64,000 nt of DNA from Lactifluus volemus (GCA_022376515.1 WTXI01000002.1:558001-622000), one strand, 5' to 3'; shown: positions 1 to 12,044, counted from the stretch's first letter. A program made the numbers and translations. The notes: a model not told the origin generated them from the sequence alone.

Positions 1-730
1 TTCAGGTCGGTAATGGTAACCTAACGACAAAGAAGTTAGAATGCCCGAGTAAAGTCCACAACACCGGTCCCATCCGAGTTGTCAACACGGATGGGGCTGG
101 CTAAGAATAGGAACAATTCTACCGAGTTTTGCGACCTTCACGTCCAATAAGGGAAGGAGGCGGTCATACAGCACAGATATAGACTAAGACTGAAGACGAC
201 CTTCAACCCTGAATCAGCTAAGTTGGACTAAGGGTGCTGTATCTTGGCAAAAGCAGTTGTCAAACATTATCCGGATATCATTACGTAAAGGACCGGGGTG
301 TCTTTGCCACCAACTCGAAAATTAGAAATGTCAACTATGTCGGCCCAATATCTATAACTCGCTTTCCACACGAACCATGCATGTGGCTCTGACACTGGCA
401 TTATGAGACCTGGGCTCTGGCCCAGGTTATCCATGCACCTCACGCCCCTTTCTCTGTTTTTCTCTTTCACCTTCTGCCGTCACGTGGTCCATATCTCCGA
501 GTCAGCACAACCGTGACGCCGCCGCTGGGGGCACATCATCACCTCTCGCATCACCAATGACATTTGCATCGTCTATACTGTCTCCCGTTATGCCCACGCC
601 CATACTCATACTCCACTGCACGCCGTCATCTCAACACTGATCTCAAATCGTCGCCAAAACTACTTGCGCTTGACTTCCATCGACCCCTGCTATTCACGCA
701 ATGGCTCAAGATGACGACGCTTTGAGATCG
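1..730. other. Left-edge stretch without a supported gene
   Basis: No reading frame here shows a recognisable domain or a convincing exon-intron chain. The short frames present have no partner exons. The stretch ends where the segmental duplication begins, near 731. Confidence 0.4.
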
Positions 731-1090
731 AACTGAGGAGGTTCTGGTGAAGCGCCCGCCCGAGTGGCCAACAAACGCGGCGATACGGTAGGTAGCCACC
801 TGGGTTCGTATATTGAGTGGGAAACACTTAAAAATTGCTGCACCCTCGTATCTCAGGGTTTCCAAGAGACTTTGATCCGCATGGAGAATGAGCCTATCCG
901 GTGTGCTAGGCAGCCAACCGCGAGAAGTTATGGATTCTAGGGTGGAATGCCACCAGGCCACGTTAGAGCTGTAAGTTGTTGGGTTGGAGTGTTTCTGTCT
1001 AGATATATCTGAATATAGAGGCTGAATGCGTGGGGTAGGTAGACCGTTGTGAGATGGAAAGGAAGACAAGGGTAAGACTTGGGAGGTCAT
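731..1090 (-). pseudogene. Truncated 5' fragment of CHMP7/ESCRT-III gene
   Basis: The reading frame starts at the ATG 1088-1090 and for about 80 residues is nearly identical to the start of the intact CHMP7-like protein at 7570. After the shared LETLRYEG motif the sequence jumps: the end of exon 1, all of intron 1 and the start of exon 2 are deleted (128 bp relative to 7193-7320), so the remaining frame no longer encodes the family sequence. The other exons are absent, because the duplication stopped near 731. There is no Snf7 coiled-coil region, so this is a dead fragment. Its promoter could still drive a short transcript. Confidence 0.8.
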
Positions 1091-1187
1091 TCAGTCACGG
1101 TCAGTGATCACAACTGACGCCGGACGCGACTCTGTGGCGCGCTTCCGGGCCTGCTCGAGTTTAGCAAACTGTTTACATTACTGGTTT

Positions 1188-1275
1188 CCGAGCCTCGGCA
1201 TGCTTCGCTTCTGATTCCAATCATCCCTTTCCTGATTCTGATCTTGTCATGACACGCGGCCGTGGTGAACCGCAG
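1188..1275 (+). promoter_or_regulatory. Shared upstream block of the membrane-protein family, copy 1
   Basis: The palindrome CCGAGCCTCGG followed by TGCTTCGC lies at 1188-1208, about 380 bp before the ATG of copy 1. A second conserved patch beginning CATGA and ending AACCGCA lies at 1248-1275. The same two elements recur upstream of the other three copies (palindromes at 7676, 11718 and 14323), although the surrounding sequence of copies 3 and 4 has diverged. A binding site is an inference from this conservation. Confidence 0.45.
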
Positions 1276-1586
1276 ATCGACTGGTAAATGTTATATTTCA
1301 ATGGCAAACTGAACGTACAATCGTTGGGAGTGTTTCTATTGGATGGCCATCAATCCCCTTGTTCCGGGTCGCGAACAACCTATTTGACTAGCAGCAGTCC
1401 GAGATAATCGGGGAACTCTCTATCTCAACATGGTGAATCATGACCGTGGCGAGTGAACAGTTTTCTTGGTAGCTGTGTAATGATGGCTCTTTGGTGATAT
1501 ATAATGTAAGGCATTCAGACCCCATCGTCGTGGAAGGCTTTGCCCCCCCATCCACCTTCGAGTTGCCGAAGGTCAATTCTGGAACG

Positions 1587-2971
1587 ATGGTTGTCTTCTT
1601 TCTCACCTTCTCGTCCATTCTCCTCATCACAAGTTCCGCTTGTGCTCAAATCACTGCTCCCAACTGCACAGGGACCGCCTTTCCCTGGGTGCGTCCCCTT
1701 CGATTCACTTTTCTTGTTCATGTCGATAATCATCTGCTCATCATTCCATCGACGCCGCGTATAGATGTCTAACTCGCTCGGACAAAGTCCATGTCTCGTT
1801 GCCGCATACCTAGCAGCGGTATGTAACAATGGCGGTCAGTCCAGGTCTCCACTATCTACCGGGCGTTGTGAACAATAATCTGATCAACCCACCCAGCTTT
1901 TGATATCCCTCCCCTTTTTCCAGGGAATTCTTACCGTGGCCCGGATGGCCAAGACGAAACCGATTTATGCAAGTGCAATACTGTAGTATTCAACTTGATC
2001 AGTGCCTGTGATGCGTGCCAGGGAAGCCCATGGACCACGTACGTCGATTCGTCCCGCATGCATGCACCATTCAAGTTCAACATATTGACTTAAAATGCAG
2101 CTATTCTGAGTGGTCATACAATTGCACCATAAAGGCACCCGAGGGAACGTAGGTCATATGACTTTTTCAACCAGCCATCGACCTCAAGACCAAATTACCT
2201 ATCAGGTACCCAAAGGGCGTCCCAGTAGGTGTACGAGTACCAAAGTGGGCGTATCATAATCCAGTCGTAAGCACTCTGTGTCCTATTCTTCCCGGCTAAA
2301 TTTATCTCATCATTTTCTTGTAGCCTAGTGACAGCTGGAATATTGCCTCAGTGAAGCTTATTGGTGGTGCGCAATTTCGTCCACGAATTGCATCTTCCAT
2401 GTATTCTCAACACTGTTACAGATTCCCCGGAAGTTACGGGCACTGCTTCCTTTGCCTCGGGGGTCAGCACGCCCACCGTAACACTTGCCTCCAAATCGTC
2501 CTCGACAAGCTCACCATCGTCTTCCAAGAGCAACTCAAGCACAGGAGCGATCGCAGGAGGCGTCGTTGGTGGCGTCGCAGCAGCAAGTATAGTCGCAGCT
2601 GTCGTGGCCTGGTTCGTCATCCGCCGTCGGCGCGCCCACGCTGCACCGTCTACTGCATTCAGAGGTGACAAAAATAGCGATATGGGGCAGACAGTAGAGC
2701 CGTTTCCATTATTTATCGAAGCTCCACCAAGGCTCTATGTCAGTCGACCTTTTGTTTTGGGAACACATTACCGTAGAGGCGTACGCGAGCGACTGATGCG
2801 ATCATTGTGGTTATTTAGGACCCTTCGGATCCATCCACGTACCCACTGTCGCAGGCATCATCACCCACGATCCGCACGACAGGAATGACGGCCCCTAGCA
2901 ACCCGTACCAGGGCTCTCTGAGCGACGTGCAATTGAATAGGCAGCCATACAGTGGCTTACCTGAGGTTTGA
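1587..2971 (+). CDS. Receptor-like single-pass membrane protein, copy 1
   Basis: Eight exons give a protein of about 300 residues. It has a hydrophobic signal peptide at residues 1-20 ending near CAQ, then a small extracellular domain with conserved cysteines (motifs APNC, SPCLVAAYL, DLCKCNTVV, SACDACQG, YNCT). A Ser/Thr-rich stalk follows, then one transmembrane helix preceded by a glycine-rich GAIAGGVVGG run. An RRRR stop-transfer patch leads into a short cytoplasmic tail that ends SGLPEV. The intron after PRLY (starting gtcagt) separates the tail exon. I do not recognise a named family. The architecture is that of small secreted-domain membrane proteins common in Agaricomycetes, and ligand and role are unknown. 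The start was chosen because it places the signal peptide at the N terminus. It is the recent duplicate of the gene at 8057 and all exons are open. Confidence 0.8.
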
Positions 2972-3553
2972 GAAATCGACATTCCGACTCCCTTCCTATT
3001 CTCGTAGGGGAACTCCTCCAACTTGCAATATGCTTTCTTTCCTGTACTATACGGTTCACTTGATTTGCCGGTCGTTTTACTTGGACTTCTCGCTCTTGGC
3101 AAATATAACGTGAACTTCTGGCTGACCCAGTGAGATTATTACTACCGAAAACAAGCAAATTTTTCACAATTGGCTGAACAGAAGCGTGAGATATTCTATT
3201 ACATCAACTGAGGCCTGAGGTCGATTGGAGGCCTAGGATCGATCAATGTTCGATCGACAATCTATCTGCAGCGCAAAATGACGCGCAACTGTTTCCACAG
3301 TACACCTGTTGGCCATGATAGTGTTTTTGAATTGGCCAGCACGCAAAAGCGTTGTTTTAGTTAAGTCGAAGTCCACCAGTAGCAGCGCAGCGATGAGTTT
3401 AATCGTGAGTCTGGCCAGGTGCGCCCCAAGGCACGTCACCCCTCCCTGCCTGTACGAGTGGTCGTGGAGTTGGCACCCAAACTTTTGACACGGGCATCAA
3501 ATTCTCTCACAGGCTTTTGTAAGACAATCTCCGTACGGAGCACGGGGTTCTCG

Positions 3554-4934
3554 CTAGTCTAATCTAATCTTCGTCTCTTCCTCGAGCCATTTCCGCAGTT
3601 TATCCCCAAGTTGAAGGTCCTCGACCACCTTGTTTGGTTTACCTTGCCGAGCCCAAGGTACGAAAAATCCGCCATTGGCATCACCCGCAGTCGGTGACGT
3701 GGCACAGTACAATTGCGTCAGCGCTCCGTATGACACTGGGTACAGAATCCGATTCTGAACAACAAATCCTCAATACCAAGGAATAAAATAAATCAACGTC
3801 AAAGACCTACTAGTATAGAGCGCTGCCAATGGGGCATGTGGCGTAGAAGATCAGTCCTGATGTTTCCCGGATTGAGGCTTGTCGACACAATCTTATCCCC
3901 ATACCGCCGGGCTAGTTCACGTGCCACCACCACATTACCCTACTGCTTGTCAGAAAATAAACGATAAAGAAAAATACACCACATACAAGTTTGCTTTTGG
4001 AGTATAGATCCCATGGACTGTACTTCTTCCTCTGCGGCCCGTCCGCAAATGCGTCAAAGTCCAGCACGTTCGTGAGATAATTCGTCGATGACGACACTGT
4101 CACGATACGTGCTTTCTCATGCGTGGGCGAGGCATCAGTGGCTGCAAAAAGTGCAGGTAACAACAAAATTGTGAACAGCCAGTGACCTGTAAATCGGCAA
4201 GAGATCGGGTCATAAGTCAGAAAGGCGAAAGAGAAATAAGCGTGACCCACCGATGACGTTTGTGCCGAATTGCATATCATAATTTTGAACTGTCGTCTCT
4301 TCCATTGGCGTTACCATCACACCGCTACAATTCGTTTCAGTTTCTATTAGTCGTATTCACGCCGTGTCCCCATGCCAAAAAAAAAATACTGACGCATTAT
4401 TGATGAGAATATGCAGCTGACTCTCCTTGCTGAACGAGCAGTTGGCAACTATTTCACGCACAAAAATGCAAAGAGCAGACAAGACGTACGAGAGGAACTC
4501 CTCCGCAGATTTGCGTACCGCAGTAATATCGGCGAGGTCTAGCTGGAGGAAGATGGCTTCCTTGCCCGTCACATCCTTCAGCTCTGCAATCGCAGCATTC
4601 GCTTTGACTGCGCTTCGCGCGGCAAGGTAGACATTTGCGTTGTGATTCAGGAGCTCCTACATGTGCAAAATTCAGCCCTGGTCCATGACACGCCATCGCG
4701 ACCACATGCAGGAGGGGAACTACGCACCTTGATTGTTTCCTTTCCAATACCCGCGTTACCGCCTGCCACGATACTCTGTATTTAGCACACAAATATACTC
4801 CTACGCAAAGACCCGGCACATTCCAACGCACCAGTGACGATGACGACTTTGCCAGTGAGATCTGGTATATCTTGTGGTCCCCACTTAGCCTTGGGGGGGA
4901 AAGACTGTTGCATCAATGACCAAGAACTACCCAT
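3554..4934 (-). CDS. Short-chain dehydrogenase/reductase (retinol dehydrogenase-like)
   Basis: Eight exons (4832-4934, 4728-4762, 4490-4656, 4394-4429, 4251-4324, 3987-4186, 3811-3939, 3554-3754) join in frame to 314 residues, a normal length for a classical SDR. The joined protein has the NAD(P)-binding TGGNAGIGK motif near residue 35, the NNAG motif, a catalytic serine in the VSSS strand, and YSKSK as the YxxxK catalytic pair, followed by LNPGNIRT. It should reduce or oxidise a carbonyl/alcohol group using NAD(P). The substrate cannot be told from sequence. The N terminus ([14 protein letters not shown]) resembles the many fungal homologues of retinol dehydrogenases 11-14. It is a single gene between the two halves of the local duplication and is not itself duplicated. 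Confidence 0.88.
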
Positions 4935-5962
4935 ATTGATTGAAGATGAAATGGATAAGAGAGGGAGGGAGGGGAAGTGTGTCTCCACACGCCATGCTTT
5001 GACCTCCCAGAGCCTTCTATGCAATATGCAAGGTGGCACCAACGTCTGTTATTGGTGTTCGGCCGCGGACGCGTGGAACGGGTTCGGTCCGTTTCGAAAT
5101 GCCCGGACTGCCGTGCTAATTCATCATCGGTTCACACCAGAGGCACGGGGTGCGCATGTGTGGACCAGGATGGTATTGCAGAAGACGCTCTATCCGCTTC
5201 TACGGATAGTATTTGCACAGCACAGGGCCACACATCATGTGACTTCTCAATGGCAAACTCACATACTTTACAAGTCATCAGGAAACCTGAAGGAAATTTA
5301 AACTTGTGTACAAGCAAAAAAGTTTAAAAAGTTTAGCCAACTACATGTGGATGTGAAATTTTACTTTCATTTTTATCTTTACTTTTTGAAAGTGAGAACA
5401 TAAAGGTTAGAAGAAGAATTGAGGACTGGGAAAGAATTTGACATGGTACATGGACTTGAATTCTGACAAGATTCCTAGCAAGATACCTGGTTCCACCAAG
5501 GGTTCTACACATCAGACAGCCAGCACCGGAACTCGAGCCCCAGGTTAGAAGGCAAGGGGGACTTGAATGTTCAGGGAGTCTCAATGCGATGCCAACTCAA
5601 CGCAGTCCACTGGCAGCACCTACACACACTGTTGGACAGCATTCGGAGAACACGCCTCCGTCTCGATACGGGGCCTGAGGGGAATGCTCCTGGAGCGCCC
5701 TGGACAATAGCATTCCTCAGGAATATAACAGAGATAAGTCCTCAATGTTTGTCTGTCACAGTTGAGGCCGTTGAGGGTTGGAGCATGATACTGTAAATCG
5801 ATGCATGATGATAATAATACGTGTACGGAAAGTATAAAAGAGATCCGAGGACGGGGGCATGTAATCTCACCGAGTAAAGGTCAACTTCTCTTCAACGCAA
5901 GCGTGCTGCCCCACGCAGTGGCGAGCTTGACAAGACATGATTTATAAACCCGCACCCCGTTG
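4935..5962. other. Intergenic stretch between SDR and CHMP7 genes
   Basis: The stretch lies upstream of the SDR gene and downstream of the CHMP7 gene, both on the minus strand. I see no frame with a recognisable domain. A TATAAAAG motif lies near 5831 but no plus-strand gene follows it. Confidence 0.4.
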
Positions 5963-7570
5963 TCATCCACTAAGTACCGGCTCGGGCCTGTGGTCTGATG
6001 TAGTTGCGTGATGGGCGCCTGTCTGCTCAGGAGTTGGCTGAGCAGTAGTCTCGGGGATATCCTCACGACCCGTTACCGGTTGCTGCGTCTTCTCCTTGGA
6101 GCGCGTTTCTGCCTCTGCCTCTGCCTCTGCCTGGAGAGTCGCGAGCTCGGCATTAATCTGGTCCTCGTCCTCTGGGGACGCGCCCACATCGAATGCCACA
6201 TCCATACCGGCGCGTACTGCTTCGTCAAGCTCGCGAGCATCTGCGTTGGCATCGGCCAGGGCATCAAGGGTACGTTCCACGGCATCACGCTGAAGGGACG
6301 GGTCGGCCAAGAGAGCGCGGAGAGTGGCAGTGCTACTCTCATACGTCCTCACAAGCTAGTGGTGAGGGTGATCAGTAGAGAACGACAGGTAGAATACTGG
6401 TGCTGTACGTGGATGTCTTCCGCAGCAGATTCGATGCGCAGGAGGGTGCTTTGGAGGATCTCGAGCGAGCCGAGGCGTTGATGGAGTAAGTCATCGAGTT
6501 GTTTGCGTGAGCGAAGATATGAAAGAGCGAGCGACTTTTGTTGTTGGCGAAGGGCAGTCGTCGCCTTCGTCTTGTAGCTAGAAACAATGTGGTCAGATAT
6601 TGTCTGGCAGGAATGGAGACATTTGTACGAGTTAATCTTGAAGGTGATGTCATCTATCTGCGTTGAGAGGTTGGCAACAGCAGTTTTGAGTTCCAAGACC
6701 CCACGATCGACAGCTGTGACTTCATGTGCGCTTGAACTGGCATCGATGAACTTAATTACCTGAGGAGAGTGAAAATCGCCACTAAACGGTTATAAGGAAA
6801 CGTACCTCTCTTTCAGTAATTACCACCCGCTTGTCGCGTTCCAAAAACTTTATAAGGACACGTAAATCCTTATCAGATAGTGTGACTCCGGGAAGGGCGG
6901 ATGTAGCGAAAGTGGCACGAAACGAGTCATAGGTGTACAGGGTGTCGGCGATGCCTACACCTCGTGCACGCTGGGAAGCAAGCACGGCGTCTGCTGCCCA
7001 TTCAACGGACCCGATAAGGACGTAATCGCCCTTTATGCGTCTCCACCGTTCCGTGTCACTCTCGTCGTCCGAACTGAGGAGGTTGAGCTGGTGAAGCGCC
7101 CACCCGAGTGGCCTTCCGACAACAAACGCGGCGATACGGTAAGGTAGCCACCCGGGCTCGTATATTGAGTGGGAAACACTTAAAAATTGCTGTAAAGATA
7201 TGGCGGCACGAGAGTGGACGAGTTCAGCCTTCGCTAGCAGGAATGGTGATCAGCTTCCACATAAACACCTCAGTAGAGTGCAACCCACGATGACAGTACC
7301 AAGACATAGAGGCTTTCCGACACCCTCGTATCTCAGGGTTTCCAAGAGACTTTGATCCGCATGGAGAATGAGCCTATCCGGTGTGCTAGGCAGCAAGCCA
7401 CGAGAAGTTATGGATTCCAGGGTGGAACGCCACCAGGCCACGTTAGAGTTGTAAGTTGTTGGGTTGGAGTGCTTCTGTCTGGATATATCTGAATAGAGAG
7501 ACTGAATGCGTGGGGTAGGTAGACCATTGTAAGATGGAAAAGAAGACAAGGGTAAGACTTGGGAGTTCAT
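5963..7570 (-). CDS. CHMP7: ESCRT-III component, CHMP7-like (Snf7 family)
   Basis: Five exons (7285-7570, 6806-7233, 6629-6759, 6409-6577, 5963-6355) join in frame to 468 residues. The N-terminal half contains the KPLCLGT segment and a LPYRIAAFVVGRPLGW helix typical of CHMP7, which has an ESCRT-II-like N-terminal region. The C-terminal half is the Snf7 coiled-coil core, with R-K-S-L-A-L-like and YLRSRKQLDDLL motifs, then an Ala/Glu-rich acidic helix. CHMP7 proteins nucleate ESCRT-III at the nuclear envelope and endosomes. All introns are 46-53 nt with GT-AG ends. The 5' end of this gene was copied with its neighbour to 731-1090. The gene is divergent from membrane-protein copy 2. Confidence 0.9.
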
Positions 7571-7675
7571 TCAGTCACTGTCAATAGCCACAACTGACGC
7601 CGGGACGCGACTCTGTGGCGCGCCTCCGGGCCGGCTCGGGTTTAGCCAACTGTTTACATTACCGGTTCCCGAATC

Positions 7676-7764
7676 CCGAGCCTCGGCATGCTTCGCTTCT
7701 GATTCTGATCTTCGCTTTCCTGATTCTGATCTGGTCATGAGACTCGGCCGTGGTGAACCGCAGA
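7676..7764 (+). promoter_or_regulatory. Shared upstream block of the membrane-protein family, copy 2
   Basis: The CCGAGCCTCGG palindrome with TGCTTCGC is at 7676-7696, about 360 bp before the ATG. The CATGA...AACCGCA patch follows about 40 bp later. Because this region is part of the recent duplication, the match to copy 1 alone is not informative. The match to copies 3 and 4 is. Confidence 0.45.
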
Positions 7765-8056
7765 ACGACTAGTAAATGTTATATTTCAATGGAAAACTGA
7801 ATGCACACTCGTTGGGAGTGTTTCTCTTAGATAGCCACCAATCTCCTTGTTCCGGGTCGCGAACAACCTATTTGACAATTAGGGAACTCTCTATCTCAAC
7901 ATGGTGAATCATGACCGTGGGGAATGAACATTTTTCTTGGTGGCTGTGTAATGATGGCTCTTTGGTGATATATAATGTAAGGCATTCAGGCCCCATCGCC
8001 GTGGAAGGCTTTGCCCCCCATCCACCTTCGAGTTGCCGAAGGTCAACTCTGGAGCA

Positions 8057-9453
8057 ATGGTTGTCTTCTTTCTCACCTTCTCGTCCATTCTACTCATCAT
8101 AGGATCCGCTTGTGCACAAATCACTGCTCCCAACTGCACAGTGACCGTCTTTCCCTGGGTGCGTCCCCCTCGATTCACTTTTCTTGTTCATGTCGATAAC
8201 CATCTGCTCCTCATCATTCCATCGACGTCGCGTATAGATGTCTAACTCTCTCGGACAAAGTCCATGTCTCGTTGCCGCATACCTAGCAGCGGTATGTAAC
8301 AATGGCGGTCAGTCCAGGTCTCCACTAACTACCGGGCGTTGTGAACCATAATCTGATCAACCCACCCAGCTTTTGATATCCCTCCCCTTCTTCCAGGGAA
8401 TTCGTACCATGGTCCGAATGGCCCAGACGACACCGATTTATGCAAGTGCAATACTGTAGTATTCAACTTGATCAGTGCCTGTGATGCGTGCCAGGGAAGC
8501 CCATGGACCACGTACGTTGATTCGTCCCGCATGCCTGCACCATTCAAGTTCAACATATTGACTTAAAATGCAGCTATTCTGCGTGGTCATACAATTGCAC
8601 CACAAAAGCAACTGCGGGAACGTAGGTCATATGACTTTTTCAACCAGCCATCGAGCTCAAGACCAAATTACCTATCAGGTACCCGTCTGGCGTCCCAGTA
8701 GGTGTACAAGTACCAAAATGGGCGTATGCTGCTGATTCAGTCGTAAGCACCCTCTGTGTCCTATTCTTCCCGACTAAATTTATCTCATGCTTTTCTTTTA
8801 GGTTATTGACGACTGGAATATTACCGAAGCGGAGCTTATTGGCGGTGCGCAATTCCGTTCACGAATTGCATCTTCCATGTATTCTCAACACTGTCACAGA
8901 TTCCCCGGAAGTCACGGGCACTGCTTCCTTTGCATCGGCCACGACGAAGGCCAGCACCCCCACCGTAACACCTGCCTCCGGATCGTCCTCGACGGGCTCA
9001 CCATCGTCCAAGAGCAACTCAAACACAGGGGCGATCGCAGGAGGAGTCGTTGGTGGCGTCGCAGCAGCAAGTATAGTCGCAGCTGTCGTGGCCTGGTTCG
9101 TCATCCGCCGTCGGCGCGCCCAGGCTGCGCCGTCTACTGCATTTAGAGGCGACAAAAATAGCGATATGGGGCACATAGCAGAGCCGTTTCCATTATCTTT
9201 CGAAGCTCCACAGAGGCTCTATGTCAGTCAACTTTTTTTTTGGAACACAATACCGTAGAGGAGTATGCGAGCGACTGATGCGATCATTGTGGTTATTTAG
9301 GACCCTTCGGATCCATCCACGTACCCACTACCGCAGGCACCATCACCCACGATCCGCACGACAGGAACGACGGCCCCTAGCAACCCGTACCAGGGCTCTC
9401 TGAGCGACGTGCAATCGAACCGGCAGGCATACAGTGGATTACCTGAGGTTTGA
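8057..9453 (+). CDS. Receptor-like single-pass membrane protein, copy 2
   Basis: Eight exons with the same boundaries as copy 1 and all frames open. The signal peptide (MVVFFLTFSSILLIIGSACA) and the cysteine pattern of the ectodomain are almost identical to copy 1, and so is the transmembrane helix with its RRRR flank. The stalk differs by a short Ala-Thr-Lys insertion, and the sixth exon has changed most (IDDWNITEAEL against SDSWNIASVKL). The tail again ends SGLPEV. Biochemical function is unknown. The gene shares an upstream region with the divergent CHMP7 gene. Confidence 0.8.
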
Positions 9454-9782
9454 GAAATCGACATTCCGGTTCCCTTCCTATTCTAGGGGAACTCTGACAA
9501 CTTGCAACATGCTTTCTTTCCTGTACTATACGGTGGACTTGATTTGCCGGTCGTTTTACTTGGACTTTTCGCTCTTGGCAAATATAACGTCAACTTCTGG
9601 GGTAATTTGCTGACCACTGAGATTATTACTACTGAAACCAAGCAAATTTTTCACAATTGGCGGCACAGAAGAGCGAGATATTCTCTTACATCAACTGAGG
9701 CCTGAGGACGATTGGCCTAGGATCGATCAATGTTCGATCAACAATCTATCTGCAGCCCAAAATGACGCCCAACTGTTTCCAC

Positions 9783-11717
9783 TAATCCGATTTGGGCACG
9801 ATATTAATGGAAACCGTTGAACCGAGCTAATTTTACAGGGAAGTGCTCATTTATTATAGTATGCTTTAAATTTGCGTGTAGGCGACGGCTGCCACCTTAT
9901 TGGCCCTCTCTGACAAACTGAACACGGCAGTGATGACGACAAGAGGACTTTCACTCACCCAGAACTATTCGTGGACAAGTATAACGTCTTCGAGAAGGAA
10001 GTAAAAGATTCCGAGATTTGATAGAGGGGGTTAAGGAGGCTACACAGCTCCCTGAGCCGATTCGTGTGTTAAGGGTACACTGGTGATCTTAACAACAAAC
10101 CACTTGCACTGCTCGCAGGTCGACGACGTGGTCGTAGGCTTTTGTCGACCAAGTTGTCGACTTGCAAAATAGTGCTGCTGTTTTTCTTTCCGCAACACTA
10201 CTCCATATCTTGGGCTTCAACGTGTCCATAAGATAGTGCAATTTTTTACTCCCGATTGTTACAGGAAATTGAAACTCAGACACGCGTCCCTACATCTGAG
10301 TTTCAATTTCCTCTAACACTGATTTGCGCCATGCTTGTCTCTACAGCGTTGAAGCCAATATCTACAATTCTTAGGCGCGTGCTTCTTCCACTGGCAGGCC
10401 ACAGGATTTCCGCAGAATCACGCCAGGATGAGTAGATGAACCCAGTACTCTTGGGTTGACAGAGGATCCGCCGTACCTGGAGCGTCAAAACATGGCATTC
10501 GTGTGGTCGACGTCGTCAGTGGAGGGGCTCCCCAAGAAAAATTCGAGCCGATACATTCAGCAGGAAATCGAAGCCTTTGACGAGCGATGATGCAGATGAC
10601 CACGGTGCATGAGGCTATTCTTCGAGAAATCTCCAATCGACCTCGCTTTGGGAAGAACTTGTTGGAGAGAAAGTGTGAATTGTGCCTAGCTTGACACAAT
10701 TTCCAGCGCCATGGTTGATGCAGAACTATTCCTTACTGCGAGGTATATCCCGGAGTATCTCATTTAGGTGCTTAGTTCTTTCTCCTGTACGTTTCTTGGA
10801 TTGTTTTTTTTCGCAAGTTTCAGTAAATCCTTTCAGAACACACTTCATAGATGGAGGTATTTTTTTTTGATTTTTGCTTAGGTGCGTCATGATGACGCCG
10901 CCCACTGACAGTTGGCCCTCAGGCGATGCCACCCCCGTGATTGGTTGCTGGGAGAACACCATCCACTTAAACTTAAAGTCGTTTGGAATGATTTAGCCAA
11001 AGGCACAGATACCCGCTCAAGGCAACACCTCCCCCAAGATTGATGTTGCCTCGCGCTCATGTGGCGTATCTCAGGTCGTTGTGTTACCAGTTTGTCAGAG
11101 ACGTCTTTTGGCCGCGCGATTCCGCCTAACTTTTGGAATAGCACGTTGAGGCCTATGTGCCTTTTCTGTGATTGTTCGTCCTTTCTTCTTTACTTTCGTC
11201 TTAGATTCCGATTCGTCATTTTAAAGGTTCTACCAGGAACTTTCCTTCACTTTAATCTAACATTGTCAGTCGATAAAGGTCGAAGCGCGACTGCCTCAAT
11301 GGATAAGTTTCTTTCCTAACCCACTCTTTCCTGTCAAGCAGCGTGAGAAACCGAATTTTTCCGTTTTGCTACGTAGGCACAACTTCTAGCCAAAAAAGAT
11401 ATGGAATATGCCCATTTGTGGCTATAGGACTGAACACTTTTTATATCAAGCGTTGTGGTGATTGAGCAAGAATTGTTCTATTACCTCGGTGACTTTCTAC
11501 TCTTTCTCTAGAATGACCAAGTTTCTCGCTGTGTAGGCTTATCTTTGTGTTCATCCACACCCCTGTTCTTACCGCTCGAGCACTCAGTAACTCTATACTG
11601 TTGTTTATTTTAGTCTTTCGTGCGGCTCAGTTGGAAGTCACTTGTCCACGACGGCCACTGCTAGTGGTGCAAAGGTAATTCCCGGGCCGGTTTGCCTCGC
11701 CTAAAGTGACCATTGGT
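9783..11717. other. Gene-poor stretch between copies 2 and 3
   Basis: Several frames of 60-95 codons occur on both strands but none has a recognisable domain or consistent splice partners. A perfect hairpin lies at 10263-10312. The stretch may hold decayed mobile-element sequence, but I could not identify a transposase or reverse-transcriptase motif. Confidence 0.35.
10263..10312. repeat. Perfect 18-bp inverted repeat with 14-nt loop
   Basis: The arms 10263-10280 and 10295-10312 are exact reverse complements (AGGAAATTGAAACTCAGA and its complement), separated by a 14-nt spacer. The stem would be strong in single-stranded DNA or RNA. No flanking gene uses it as an obvious terminator. Confidence 0.85.
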
Positions 11718-11806
11718 CCGAGCCTCGGTCTGCTTCGCGTTCGCATCTTGATCCTGATACTGATCTTGGCCATGAGACGTGGCCATAGTCAACCGCAAAA
11801 CTACTT
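11718..11806 (+). promoter_or_regulatory. Shared upstream block of the membrane-protein family, copy 3
   Basis: CCGAGCCTCGG followed by TCTGCTTCGC is at 11718-11738, and a CATGAGACGTGG...CAACCGCA patch follows. The distance to the ATG is about 550 bp, longer than in the other copies, partly because of the 97-bp hairpin element at 11948-12044. Confidence 0.45.
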
Positions 11807-11947
11807 CTAAAACCTTCCGTTTCAACTGAAATGCTTGTTGGGCTTTATCTTAGCAAGGCTTTCAAATTTGCTCGGACCGTTACAGACCTCACTGGTCAGC
11901 TACTAGTATAACCTTTATTGATACTGTAACTTGAACCAAAGGCCGGT

Positions 11948-12044
11948 ATCAGGAAACTTGATTTATGCTAGCCGTCGCTAGCCGAGCCCCGGGTAGGCTA
12001 GGCTAGGCTCAGCTAGCACGGCTAGCATAAACAAGTTTCCTGAT
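11948..12044. repeat. 97-bp fold-back element in the promoter of copy 3
   Basis: The outer arms (11948-11975 and 12018-12044) are reverse complements apart from one unpaired base. The centre is rich in GCTAGC and AGGCT motifs that can pair further. The element is absent upstream of copies 1, 2 and 4, so it was probably gained here. It looks like a small fold-back or MITE-type insertion. I see no clear target-site duplication. Confidence 0.7.

Larger units (their letters stand above)
731..3297. repeat. Segmental duplication, copy A
   Basis: This block matches 7073-9782 at high identity from one end to the other. It holds the truncated CHMP7 5' fragment (minus strand) and membrane-protein copy 1 (plus strand). 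The matching sequence starts at the gaggaggtt motif near 731 and ends at the aactgtttccac motif near 3297, after which the two copies diverge abruptly. Copy A has lost 128 bp corresponding to 7193-7320 of copy B, plus smaller indels. Because copy B contains the complete CHMP7 gene reaching beyond the block, copy B is the likely source and copy A the derived copy. Confidence 0.85.
7073..9782. repeat. Segmental duplication, copy B (source copy)
   Basis: This block pairs with 731-3297. It contains the promoter-proximal part of the intact CHMP7 gene and the whole of membrane-protein copy 2 with its downstream sequence, up to the aactgtttccac motif. It includes the 128 bp (7193-7320) missing from copy A. 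Confidence 0.85.
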
